The notes beneath the pieces were generated by a model. That model searched no databases, was not told where the DNA came from, and saw only the letters and a program-made list of their open reading frames with translations. A stretch of 14,405 bases of DNA from positions 1 through 14,405 of the forward strand of contig JAFQSI010000255.1 in NCBI GenBank assembly GCA_017409645.1. The letters are read 5' to 3'. Position numbers and translations under genes: made by a program. Below, in pieces: positions 1 to 7,488 of this stretch (positions are counted from its first letter, which is position 1; every line of letters starts with the position of its first letter). This DNA is from Oscillospiraceae bacterium. GTDB lineage: Bacteria; Bacillota; Clostridia; Oscillospirales; Oscillospiraceae.

Positions 1-3000
1 CTCAGTGCGATGACGGGGTCCTTCTGGGCGGCCTTTCTGGAGGGGATCAGACCGCCGATGACGGTCAATATCACGCTCAGTCCGGCAAGGATCAGGGCGG
101 CGTTGAACGGCAGCACCGCGTTGATGTCATAGTTGCCTGTGACGGAATGGATGATGTCGTTGATGGGGAAGATCAGCAGCCATGTGACGCCCACGCCGAT
201 CAGGCCCGAGCATAGGCCGATGATGAAGGTCTCGGCGTTGAAGACCTGGGAGATGTTGCGCTTGCTGGCGCCGATGGCCCGCAGGACGCCGATCTCCTTG
301 GTCCGCTCCATGACGGAGATATAGGTGATGATGCCGATCATGATGGACGAGACGATCAGCGACACGGAGACAAAGGCGATCAGAACGTAGCTGACGGAGT
401 CGATGATGGTCTTGACGCTGCTCATCATGATGCCCGTGATGTCGGTGTAGCTGATGACCTGGTCCTCCTTGGCTTTGGCCTCCATATCATCGTTGTAGGC
501 GTCCAGGAATTCGATGAATTGCTCCTTGCCCGCAAAATCCACGAAATAGATGGAGATGCCCGCGGGCTCCTCCAGATCCGCGTAGCCCAGGCTGCGCAGA
601 TTGGCCTCGTAGCTGTGTTCCCTGGGGGCGGCGGTCATGGCTGCCATCAGACGGGAAAGCTCCTCCTCGCTCAGATCGAACTGGAAGGCCTGGGCCATCT
701 TGTCGGCGTCCACATCGAAGGCCTGGGTGAAGGTCTCGACGATGGTGGTGGTCAGGGTGCCCACCTCGGTCATGATCTCGGTCTGCATGACCGTCTCCGT
801 CATGACGATGGCCATCTCCGACAGGCCGCCGGTGACCATGGGCAGCATGGTGTACAGGTCCGTCAGGGGCTGGACCAGCTCCATGGTGATGGGGGCTTCG
901 GTCATGTTGGGCTTCAGGGGGAAGTCAAACTCCGGCAGAGGCAGCTCCGTGCCGACGATCTGCTCCAGCTCCTCCTGGGTGGGGATGGAGGGGGCCGGCT
1001 CGCCCTCCTCGGGCTCCGGGGTTTTGGTCAGAGAGATGACCGTCTCCGCATACATGGTCACCACGCCGCCCAGCAGGGGCCGGTAGAGGGCGTAGTAGGC
1101 GTCGGCGGGGATGATATAGTCCGCAGCCAGGGCGTCCAGCATGGCCTGGGCGTCGTCGGTGGCCAGATAGCTGGCGGCGAGATAGTCGCTGTCGGCGGGG
1201 TCGAGCATGGCGATGCCCGTTTCGGGGTCTGCGTTGGTCTCCACATACTGGGTCAGCATGTCAACGGCCATGGCCGACAGTGTCTCTGTCAGCGCTGACT
1301 GGGCCGGACGGATGTCGGCGTCGATGGACATGGAGATGGTACTCATATGCTCCTGGATAGAGGTCATGACGGTGGTGGGATCCATGCCGCCGCCGAAGGC
1401 CTCGGCCATCAGGTCCTCGTCGATGGTGATCATGTCCTCGAATTTCAGGCCGGATTCGTCCTCCTCATCCTCAGCGCCGAATTCCTTGCCGGTGAAGACG
1501 TCGGTCTTCCGGCTGGCGATCTGGTCCCGGACGATCCGCTTCTGACCGGCCTGCTCGATGATGTGGTCGATCAGCGCGGGGGTGTAGCCGATGCCCTGGG
1601 TCAGGGCGGAGACGCCGCCGCCGGACCGGGGACAGATGATTCCCACGATCTTCAGCTGCTCCGCGTCGGCGATGGTCTGCCGCAGGAAGACCTTGTCCTC
1701 CTTCATATCCTCCCAGACATTGTAGTCGGCGTTGTACTGGAACAGGTCGGCGGGATGGACCAGACGGAAGTCCAGAGCCATCAGCTCGTCATAGGTCCAC
1801 TGCATGGGCTCGGTGGTGATCTCGGGCTCCTCGCCCTCCATCAGCTGCTCGATCATGCCGTCCAGCTCGGCCGGGTCCCGCATGCCCAGGGTGTAGGCCA
1901 TATAGTCGGTGAACATATGGGGCTCGGACAGGACCATGACCACCTCGTTGTAATGCTCCGGCCAGCGGCCATTCAGGATTTCGTACTGCTCGCTGAGGAT
2001 ATCCTTGTCGTCGATCAGCTCAAAGAACATATTCGAGTCGAGGTAGGCGGACATGGCGGCGGAGCCGGTCAGGTCCGCAAAGAGACTGGCGGGGTTGACC
2101 TGGGTGATCTTCGAGGAGGTGTCACCGGAGTAGACCAGAGGGGTGATGCCGTAGCTGTAGTCGAGATAGTTGATGGTGTCGGCAACCTGGGAATAATTCA
2201 GGTCCAGGTGCTTTTTGAAGGACCGCAGATCGTTGCTGCCCATCTGGCCCATGACCTGGGTGATCATCTGGGACTCCTGGACCACGCCGTCCGCCGCAGA
2301 CTGGGAATCCGAGACCTGGGCGCTGATGGACATGAAGGCCGAACCGATGTCGGCGGTGTCCGACTGGATGGTCAAAGGGTAGCTCGACAGGGTATCCTCC
2401 TGGATCTTGTCGATATAGGCCTGGAAGCCCGTGGAGAGGGCCAGGATCAGGGCGATGCCGATGATGCCGATGGAACCGGCGAAGGCAGTCAGCAGGGTCC
2501 GGGTCTTCTTGGTCAGCAGATTGTTGAAGCTCAGACCGAAGGAGGTCAGGAAGGACATGGAGGACCGGCCCATATTCTTGTGCCGGGCAGCTGTGACCTC
2601 GGCGGGGGAGTAGGGGTTGGTGTCGCCGATGATCCTGCCGTCCCGGACCCGGACGATCCGGTTGGCGTACTCCTCGGCAAGCTCCGGGTTGTGGGTGACC
2701 ATGACCACGAGACGGTCCCGGGCCACCTCCTTCAGAAGCTCCATGATCTGGACGCTGGTGTCGGAATCCAGGGCGCCGGTGGGCTCGTCGGCCAGGAGGA
2801 TGTCGGGATTGTTGACCAGAGCCCGGGCGATGGCCACGCGCTGCATCTGGCCGCCGGACATCTGGTTGGGCTTCTTGTGGAGCTGGTTGCCCAGTCCCAC
2901 GGCCTCCAGAGCCTCCTTCGCCCGGCGCTTGCGCTCGGCGCGGCTGATGCCGGAGATGGTCAGGGCCAGCTCCACGTTGGCCAGCACCGTCTGATGGGGG

Positions 3001-3284
3001 ATCAGGTTGTAGCTCTGGAAGACAAAGCCGATGGTGTGGTTGCGGTAGGAATCCCAGTCCCGGTCGGAGTATTTCTTGGTGGAAATGCCGTTGATGATGA
3101 GGTCGCCCGAGTCATAGCGGTCCAGACCGCCGATGACATTGAGCAGGGTGGTCTTGCCGGAGCCGCTGGGGCCTAAGATGGCGACGAATTCGTTGTCCCG
3201 GAGGGTCAGACTGACGCCGTCCAGGGCCACCTGAACAAGGTCGCCGGTCTTGTATTGTTTTCGGATATTCTGGATCTGAAGCAC
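1..3284 (-). CDS. Fused ABC transporter ATP-binding protein/permease (MacB/FtsX type), 3' end cut by the window edge
   Basis: This single chain carries an ABC ATPase followed by an FtsX-type permease; 1094 codons are visible. The ATPase has Walker A G38-T45 (GPSGSGKT), a Q-loop near Q90, signature M142SGGQ (Met for the usual Leu), Walker B ILLADE at 162-167, D-loop ALD and H198. A first membrane segment lies near 264-284. An acidic extracytoplasmic domain of about 680 residues follows, then three membrane segments near 966-988, 1019-1040 and 1060-1079. The FtsX hallmark ERTKEIGVLRAIGA sits after the second segment. The last visible residues (SRKAAQKDPVIAL) are the typical family end, so only a few residues are missing. 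The GTG start was chosen because GAGGTG lies 6 nt upstream and the ATPase fold begins at once. Such proteins export peptides, antimicrobials or lipids, or transmit mechanical force; the substrate here is unknown. No partner gene is visible, and an upstream efflux or sensor gene could lie beyond the left edge. Confidence 0.93.
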   Translation of the reverse strand, partial: MLQIQNIRKQYKTGDLVQVALDGVSLTLRDNEFVAILGPSGSGKTTLLNVIGGLDRYDSGDLIINGISTKKYSDRDWDSYRNHTIGFVFQSYNLIPHQTVLANVELALTISGISRAERKRRAKEALEAVGLGNQLHKKPNQMSGGQMQRVAIARALVNNPDILLADEPTGALDSDTSVQIMELLKEVARDRLVVMVTHNPELAEEYANRIVRVRDGRIIGDTNPYSPAEVTAARHKNMGRSSMSFLTSFGLSFNNLLTKKTRTLLTAFAGSIGIIGIALILALSTGFQAYIDKIQEDTLSSYPLTIQSDTADIGSAFMSISAQVSDSQSAADGVVQESQMITQVMGQMGSNDLRSFKKHLDLNYSQVADTINYLDYSYGITPLVYSGDTSSKITQVNPASLFADLTGSAAMSAYLDSNMFFELIDDKDILSEQYEILNGRWPEHYNEVVMVLSEPHMFTDYMAYTLGMRDPAELDGMIEQLMEGEEPEITTEPMQWTYDELMALDFRLVHPADLFQYNADYNVWEDMKEDKVFLRQTIADAEQLKIVGIICPRSGGGVSALTQGIGYTPALIDHIIEQAGQKRIVRDQIASRKTDVFTGKEFGAEDEEDESGLKFEDMITIDEDLMAEAFGGGMDPTTVMTSIQEHMSTISMSIDADIRPAQSALTETLSAMAVDMLTQYVETNADPETGIAMLDPADSDYLAASYLATDDAQAMLDALAADYIIPADAYYALYRPLLGGVVTMYAETVISLTKTPEPEEGEPAPSIPTQEELEQIVGTELPLPEFDFPLKPNMTEAPITMELVQPLTDLYTMLPMVTGGLSEMAIVMTETVMQTEIMTEVGTLTTTIVETFTQAFDVDADKMAQAFQFDLSEEELSRLMAAMTAAPREHSYEANLRSLGYADLEEPAGISIYFVDFAGKEQFIEFLDAYNDDMEAKAKEDQVISYTDITGIMMSSVKTIIDSVSYVLIAFVSVSLIVSSIMIGIITYISVMERTKEIGVLRAIGASKRNISQVFNAETFIIGLCSGLIGVGVTWLLIFPINDIIHSVTGNYDINAVLPFNAALILAGLSVILTVIGGLIPSRKAAQKDPVIAL

Positions 3285-3314
3285 TGGAAACACCTCGTAA
3301 AATCGATTCAAGTT

Positions 3315-3345
3315 ATTATAGCATATCCCGGATTCCAGATGTGAA
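3315..3345 (-). promoter_or_regulatory. Candidate promoter of the ABC transporter gene
   Basis: On the minus strand TGCTATAAT occupies 3323-3315, a full extended -10 box (TGn plus TATAAT). A weak -35 candidate TTCACA lies at 3345-3340 with a long 19-nt spacer. The -10 ends about 30 nt before the GTG start, which leaves a short leader. The extended -10 is seen directly; promoter use is inferred. Confidence 0.6.
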
Positions 3346-3468
3346 CAAATTGTGTACAACTGAAAAATTCTTGTAATTTTGGCAGGAAGCCCCTGTCTCC
3401 ATTCTGACGATTTCTCCCGGCAAAATCGGACCGGGATTGTGGAAACTGCGGGAAATGCACATCGGGCG

Positions 3469-3496
3469 TTGACAAGGTATAAAAAGTGTGTATACT
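3469..3496 (+). promoter_or_regulatory. Sigma-A promoter of the glyA leader
   Basis: TTGACA at 3469-3474 is a perfect -35. TATACT at 3491-3496 is a 5/6 match to the -10, and the spacer is 16 nt. Transcription would start near 3503 and make a leader of about 245 nt that contains the riboswitch. The stretch between this promoter and the divergent ABC promoter (about 3346-3468) holds nothing else I can identify. Confidence 0.8.
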
Positions 3497-3559
3497 AGGG
3501 TACATACAACCCAATACTCCTGTGAAGCCTTTCAGAAGGAACAACAGACTGGAAGGAAG

Positions 3560-3640
3560 AGGACTCTCTGGAGAACACATTGAATTGTGTGCCGAAGGTG
3601 CAAGGCATGGGCCGAATCTCTCAGGCAAACGGACAGAGAC
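3560..3640 (+). ncRNA. Glycine riboswitch, single aptamer (gcvT-type element)
   Basis: The conserved glycine aptamer core is present in order: CTCTCTGGAGA at 3564-3574, GCCGAAGGTGCAA at 3591-3603, AATCTCTCAGGCAAA at 3615-3629 and GGACAGAG at 3631-3638. Base pairing is consistent. P1 pairs CTCT (3564-3567) with AGAG (3635-3638). GAGA at 3571-3574 pairs with TCTC after 3616. A peripheral hairpin pairs ACACA (3575-3579) with TGTGT (3586-3590), and a second small stem forms around 3604-3613. Only one complete aptamer is present, not the common tandem pair. It sits between the promoter and a terminator ahead of glyA. Glycine riboswitches usually turn genes on with glycine, which here would let SHMT convert excess glycine to serine. 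The direction of control is inferred. Confidence 0.92.
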
Positions 3641-3668
3641 GCAGCATTCGCTTTTCGCGTGATCTCAT

Positions 3669-3695
3669 GCAGTCCTCGGGCAGGGCTGCTTTTTT
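3669..3695 (+). terminator. Riboswitch expression platform: intrinsic terminator in the glyA leader
   Basis: GCAGTCCT (3669-3676) and AGGGCTGC (3682-3689) form an 8-bp stem with one G-T wobble and a 5-nt loop, followed by six T residues (3690-3695). Two alternative pairings exist upstream. GCAT (3644-3647) can pair with ATGC (3667-3670), which takes the first bases of the terminator. GCAGC (3641-3645) can pair with GCTGC (3685-3689). Either could link aptamer state to terminator formation. The terminator lies 53 nt before the glyA start, consistent with transcriptional control. Confidence 0.85.
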
Positions 3696-3748
3696 GATTT
3701 TCAGGTTGTAATACAGACAAGCAACACAGATAAAAGGAGTAATATCTT

Positions 3749-5002
3749 ATGTACGGTAAGCCTATTGATTCCATTGGTTTTGTTTCCCAGTTCGATCCCG
3801 AGATCGGTGCCATGATGAACCGGGAGCTGGGCCGTCAGCAGGACGGCATCGAGCTGATCGCCTCCGAGAATTTCGCTTCCCCCGCGGTCATCGCCGCCAT
3901 GGGCTCCATCCTGACCAACAAGTACGCCGAGGGTCTGCCCGGCAAGCGCTACTACGGCGGCTGTGAGTTCGTCGACGAGCTGGAGCAGCTGTGCATCGAC
4001 CGGGCCAAGGAGCTGTTCGGCGCGGAGTTTGCAAACGTCCAGCCCCATTCCGGCGCTTCCGCCAACCTGGCCGTTGAGCTGGCCATCCTGCAGCCCGGCG
4101 ACACCCTGATGGGCATGAGCCTGGCCAACGGCGGCCACCTGTCCCACGGCAGCCCCGCCAACATCTCCGGCAAGTACTACAATGTCGTCTCTTACGATGT
4201 CAACCATGAGACTGGCCTGATCGACTACGACCAGATCCGGGACATGGCAAAGAAGGCCCAGCCCAAGCTGCTGATCGCCGGTGCTTCCGCCTACCCCCGT
4301 GCCATCGATTTCAAGATCTTCGCGGACATCGCCCATGAGGTCGGTGCCGTGTTCATGGTGGACATGGCCCATATCGCCGGTCTGGTCGCCGGCGGCGCTC
4401 ACATGAGCCCCGTGCCCTATGCCGACATCGTCACCACCACCACCCACAAGACCCTCCGTGGTCCCCGGGGTGGTCTGATCCTGGGCAAGGAGGAGTTCGC
4501 CAAGAAGATCAACTCCGCCGTCTTCCCCGGCACCCAGGGCGGTCCCCTGGAGCATGTCATCGCTGCCAAGGCCGTGTGCCTGAAGGAGGCCATGCAGCCC
4601 GAGTTCAAGACCTACGCCGCCAATGTTGTCACCAACGCCAAGGCCATGGCCGAGGGCCTGCTCTCTGAGGGCTTCGACCTGATCACCGGCGGCACCGACA
4701 ACCATCTGATGCTGGCTGACCTGCGGCCCATGAACACCACCGGCAAGGATCTGCAGGCCAAGTGCGACCTGAACCACATCACCCTGAACAAGAACGCCAT
4801 CCCCGGCGACCCCGCCAAGCCTTCCATCACCTCCGGCGTGCGCATTGGCACCGCCGCCGCCACCACCCGCGGCCTGGGCGTGGACGAGATGAAGCGCGTG
4901 GCCCACTGCATCGCCCTGACCGCCCGTGACTTCGAAGGCACCCGCAAGGAAGTCCTGGACACCGTGGCAGACATCTGCGAGAAGTTCCCCCTGTACCGTT
5001 AA
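3749..5002 (+). CDS. glyA: Serine hydroxymethyltransferase
   Basis: This PLP enzyme interconverts serine plus tetrahydrofolate with glycine plus 5,10-methylene-tetrahydrofolate in the cytoplasm, feeding one-carbon metabolism. The 417 residues are full length for bacterial SHMT. Visible hallmarks are IELIASENFAS near 34-44, the TNKYAEGLPGKRYYGGCEFVD block (56-76), QPHSGASAN near 98-106, VDMAHIAGLVAGG (204-216) and the PLP-binding lysine K234 in TTTTHKTLRGPRGG. The C-terminal ITSGVRIGTAAATTRG segment is also intact. A good AAAGGAG site precedes the ATG. The gene stands alone between a riboswitch leader and a strong terminator, so it is a single-gene unit controlled mainly by glycine. Codon use is very biased to C/G third bases, as expected for a highly expressed metabolic gene. 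Identity is secure. Confidence 0.98.
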   Translation: MYGKPIDSIGFVSQFDPEIGAMMNRELGRQQDGIELIASENFASPAVIAAMGSILTNKYAEGLPGKRYYGGCEFVDELEQLCIDRAKELFGAEFANVQPHSGASANLAVELAILQPGDTLMGMSLANGGHLSHGSPANISGKYYNVVSYDVNHETGLIDYDQIRDMAKKAQPKLLIAGASAYPRAIDFKIFADIAHEVGAVFMVDMAHIAGLVAGGAHMSPVPYADIVTTTTHKTLRGPRGGLILGKEEFAKKINSAVFPGTQGGPLEHVIAAKAVCLKEAMQPEFKTYAANVVTNAKAMAEGLLSEGFDLITGGTDNHLMLADLRPMNTTGKDLQAKCDLNHITLNKNAIPGDPAKPSITSGVRIGTAAATTRGLGVDEMKRVAHCIALTARDFEGTRKEVLDTVADICEKFPLYR

Positions 5003-5010
5003 ACAAGCCA

Positions 5011-5046
5011 GCAGCGCATTGTGTAACCGCAATGCGCTGCTTTTTT
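5011..5046 (+). terminator. Rho-independent terminator after glyA
   Basis: GCAGCGCATTG (5011-5021) and CAATGCGCTGC (5030-5040) form a perfect 11-bp stem with an 8-nt loop, followed by six T residues (5041-5046). It begins 8 nt after the glyA stop. Confidence 0.95.
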
Positions 5047-5115
5047 GCGATAATGCCCTCAACCAATCGTCAAGCTGGATTCTCCCTCCCGGTCATGGTG
5101 TTTCGCTCCGGGCTG

Positions 5116-5124
5116 TGGTATGCT
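5116..5124 (+). promoter_or_regulatory. Candidate extended -10 promoter of the XRE regulator gene
   Basis: TGGTATGCT at 5116-5124 fits an extended -10 (TGn plus TATGCT, 4/6 to TATAAT). No convincing -35 sits 16-18 nt upstream, which extended -10 promoters can tolerate. It lies about 30 nt before the start codon and downstream of the glyA terminator, where a new promoter is needed. Confidence 0.45.
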
Positions 5125-5153
5125 GTAGCCATCAAAAACAAGGAGGAATACCT

Positions 5154-6176
5154 ATGATCGGTAGAAAAATCAAACAGCTGCGTCTTGCCGCCTCCATGAC
5201 CCAGGAGCAGCTGGCGCAGGGCTTGGGCGTCAGCGCCCAGGCGGTGAGCAAGTGGGAGTCCGGGACAAACATGCCGGATATCTTGCTGCTTCCGGAGCTG
5301 AGCGTCATCTTCGGTGTCAGCATCGACGACCTGTTCGATCTGACCGACGAAAAGCGGTTCGAGCGCATCGACAATATGATCTTCAATACCCGTCACATCT
5401 CTGACGAGGAGTACAAGCGGCAGGAGCGGTATCTGCTGCAGTGTCGGGAGAAGCCGAACCTGGCGGACCGGGCCACGCTGCTGCTGGCCCAGCTCTACAT
5501 CCGGCGGAGCGAAGATCTGCGGGAGCTGGCGAAGCCCCTGGCCCGGGAGGCTCTGATCCGGATGCCCGGCACCAAGGATGCCCACAATGCCATTTTTGAT
5601 GCGGAAAACGGAGCCTACCAGGACTGGAACGGCATCAATCACCGCAAGACCATCGACTTTTACAAGGAGGTCGTGGAGGCCCATCCGGAGGACATCCGAA
5701 ACTATTTCTGGCTCCTGGACCTGCTGATCGCCGACTGCCGCACGGCCGAGGCCAGAGAATACGCCGAGCGGATGAAGGCCGTGTACCACAGCTACCATTA
5801 CGAGATTTTCCAGGGCTATATCTGCCGGGCCGAGGGGGATCTGTCCGCCGCCATGGACTGGTGGCAGAAAATGCTTGTGCTGTACCCGGACAAGGAGCAG
5901 GTCCTCCACGAAATGGGCTCCATCCATGCCAAGCTGGGCCGGTATGAGGAAGCGGTGGAATACTACAAACGGGCCATGCCCCTGCGCAGCCACCCCCGAT
6001 TCACCGACTGCGAGGATTCCATTTCTCAGATCTATGAGATCCAGGGCAACATCGCCGGAGCCATCGAAATGCAGAAGGCCATGCGTGCCATCATCGTCGA
6101 GGACTGGACCGCAGAGGGCGAGGCCGTGGATTCCGTGGACCGGGAGATCGCACGGCTGGAAGGCTTGCTGAAGTAA
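5154..6176 (+). CDS. XRE-family transcriptional regulator with C-terminal TPR-like region
   Basis: The protein has 340 residues. An HTH_3/XRE DNA-binding domain occupies about 3-62: T16QEQLAQGLGVSAQAVSKWESGTNMP is the classic turn and recognition helix. A linker (65-100) follows, then a helical region to the C-terminus rich in TPR-like pairs, clearest at about 249-280 (LHEMGSIHAKLGRYEEAVEYYKRA). The ATG at 5154 was chosen because AAGGAGGA lies just upstream and the HTH starts at residue 3; the frame stays open further upstream but crosses the glyA terminator. No membrane segment is seen. The gene is monocistronic, between the glyA terminator and a shared convergent terminator. It is probably a cytoplasmic DNA-binding protein whose helical region binds a ligand, peptide or protein. 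Targets are unknown, and no divergent or adjacent target gene is obvious. A cognate signalling peptide gene is not visible. Confidence 0.88.
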   Translation: MIGRKIKQLRLAASMTQEQLAQGLGVSAQAVSKWESGTNMPDILLLPELSVIFGVSIDDLFDLTDEKRFERIDNMIFNTRHISDEEYKRQERYLLQCREKPNLADRATLLLAQLYIRRSEDLRELAKPLAREALIRMPGTKDAHNAIFDAENGAYQDWNGINHRKTIDFYKEVVEAHPEDIRNYFWLLDLLIADCRTAEAREYAERMKAVYHSYHYEIFQGYICRAEGDLSAAMDWWQKMLVLYPDKEQVLHEMGSIHAKLGRYEEAVEYYKRAMPLRSHPRFTDCEDSISQIYEIQGNIAGAIEMQKAMRAIIVEDWTAEGEAVDSVDREIARLEGLLK

Positions 6177-6183
6177 ATATGAA

Positions 6184-6208
6184 GCCCCCGAACTTAAGGT
6201 TCGGGGGC
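6184..6208. terminator. Bidirectional terminator between convergent genes
   Basis: GCCCCCGAAC (6184-6193) and GTTCGGGGGC (6199-6208) form a perfect 10-bp stem with a 5-nt loop. It lies in the 43-bp gap between the XRE regulator stop and the VWA gene stop. Flanking T tracts are short on both sides (AATTT on the plus side, TTCATATTT on the minus side), so it probably serves both converging genes with moderate strength. Confidence 0.8.
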
Positions 6209-6219
6209 AATTTCTATGG

Positions 6220-7488
6220 TCAGGAATCAGCCAATCTCTTACAGGCCTGGGCCAGATCGTGAAGGGTGGAGCAGGAAACCATGGTGCAGACGTTCGAGAA
6301 GACCTGCACACTTCGGATATAGCCCCACTTGCTCTCCGGGATGGGGTTGAGCCAGATGACCTTTCCCGCCTGGCGTTTGGCCTCCTGTAATGCGGCGATG
6401 GCCCGGGGCTGGTCGATGGTCTTGGTGTCTGAGAGGATCAGCAGGGTGGTGGCTGCGCCCAGGGGGGCGGGCTTTGCGGTGCAGAGGTGGGAAAGGGCGG
6501 TGCCCAGGTCCGTGCCCTTGCCGTAGATGTTTTGATCCCGGACGAACTGCCGGAACAGGTCCATATTCTGCAGGCTGAAGGCATCCGCTTCCGTAACGGA
6601 CTCGGAGAACAGGAACACCCGGCTGGAATCGCTGGCCTGGTTCAGGCTCTGGATGAACCGCAGGGCGAATTCGGAAAACTGCATCATGGAGCCGGATACA
6701 TCACACAGCAGCACCAGATGCTTCTTCCGCTGGCGCTTGCGCCTGTATTTGAGCCGGTACAGGCTGCCGCCCGTCTCAAGGCCCTTGCGGATGGTCCTCC
6801 GGAAGTCCAGCTTGCCCGAATGGGCCTTGTTTTTCCGCTTGGCGGTCAGCTCGCCATTGATCTTTCGGGAGATGTCCTGGATGATGTGGATGGCCTTGGG
6901 GATCTCCACATCCTTGAACTGGCCGATGTCCCGGTAGAGAAGGCCAAGCTCCGGGTCCAGCTCCGCCACATCGGCTCCGGCGTTCTCCATCAGCATCTGC
7001 TGCTCCAGCATGGCCCGGGCGAAGACCGAGTGGATGAAGTTCCCGTAAAGGCCCGGATTGTTCCGGCCCAGATCCTTGTCGAATTTCTTTTTGATGTCCC
7101 GGAGCCGCTGGCGCTGCTCGGCGGACATGGCGGCGTACAGCTCCTTCTGCTGCTCGGAAAAGCCGGTGCCCTGCAGGTCCTCCCGGGCCTCCTGACGGGC
7201 CTCGGCCATCTGCTGTTCCTTTTCCATCTGTCTTTTTGCCTGCTCGCGCATGGCCTCCTCGCTGATGAAAAAGCCGTCGAAGACCCGGTCGAAGGTCAGC
7301 TGCTCCTCCCGGGATTTGGCGTAGACGGTCCGCAGGGCGGTCTTCACCGATTCCCGGTCCTCCAGACCCACATGGGTCAGGATCTCGCAGGCGTCCGCCG
7401 TCTCCTGGGGTCCCACGCTCAGTCCCTCCCGGCGGAGCATCCGGGAGAAATAGCTGAGCTTCTCGGAGTAGACGCCCCCGTCAGACAT
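6220..7488 (-). CDS. CoxE-like VWA-domain protein, partner of the upstream MoxR ATPase
   Basis: From the chosen ATG the protein has 422 residues. The N-terminal part (about 5-75) matches the CoxE style (YFSRMLRREGLSVGP, then FDRVFDGFF). A charged, coiled-coil-prone stretch lies near 78-140, and a basic region (KYRRKRQRKKH) precedes the VWA domain. The VWA domain (about 257-415) has a complete MIDAS metal site: D263-x-S265-x-S267 (DVSGS), T326 in GKGTDLGTAL and D354 in ILSDTKT. Ligand binding through a divalent metal is therefore plausible. The ATG at 7488 was chosen because it starts 8 nt inside the end of the ATPase gene, as expected for translational coupling; an in-frame start at 7566 would lie deep inside the ATPase gene and add a low-complexity Thr/Ala extension. 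CoxD/CoxE pairs mature the CO dehydrogenase active site in aerobic carboxydotrophs; the client here is unknown. No molybdenum enzyme gene is in view. Confidence 0.87.
   Translation of the reverse strand: MSDGGVYSEKLSYFSRMLRREGLSVGPQETADACEILTHVGLEDRESVKTALRTVYAKSREEQLTFDRVFDGFFISEEAMREQAKRQMEKEQQMAEARQEAREDLQGTGFSEQQKELYAAMSAEQRQRLRDIKKKFDKDLGRNNPGLYGNFIHSVFARAMLEQQMLMENAGADVAELDPELGLLYRDIGQFKDVEIPKAIHIIQDISRKINGELTAKRKNKAHSGKLDFRRTIRKGLETGGSLYRLKYRRKRQRKKHLVLLCDVSGSMMQFSEFALRFIQSLNQASDSSRVFLFSESVTEADAFSLQNMDLFRQFVRDQNIYGKGTDLGTALSHLCTAKPAPLGAATTLLILSDTKTIDQPRAIAALQEAKRQAGKVIWLNPIPESKWGYIRSVQVFSNVCTMVSCSTLHDLAQACKRLADS

Noticed and set aside
1347..3176. 609-residue plus-strand open frame
   Set aside because: It is antisense to the ABC transporter gene and its composition (Gly, Val, His, Leu, Asp repeats) is that of a reverse-frame shadow of GC-rich coding DNA; no domain is recognisable.
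3308..3628. Small minus-strand open frame in the intergenic region
   Set aside because: It crosses the glyA promoter and the glycine riboswitch core, has no ribosome site, and shows no protein family feature.
3701..5062. 453-residue minus-strand open frame over glyA
   Set aside because: It is antisense to a secure SHMT gene and lacks any recognisable motif; it also runs into the riboswitch leader.
4926..5153. N-terminal extension of the XRE regulator
   Set aside because: The frame is open but spans the glyA terminator and lies upstream of the AAGGAGG site; the HTH begins directly after the ATG at 5154.
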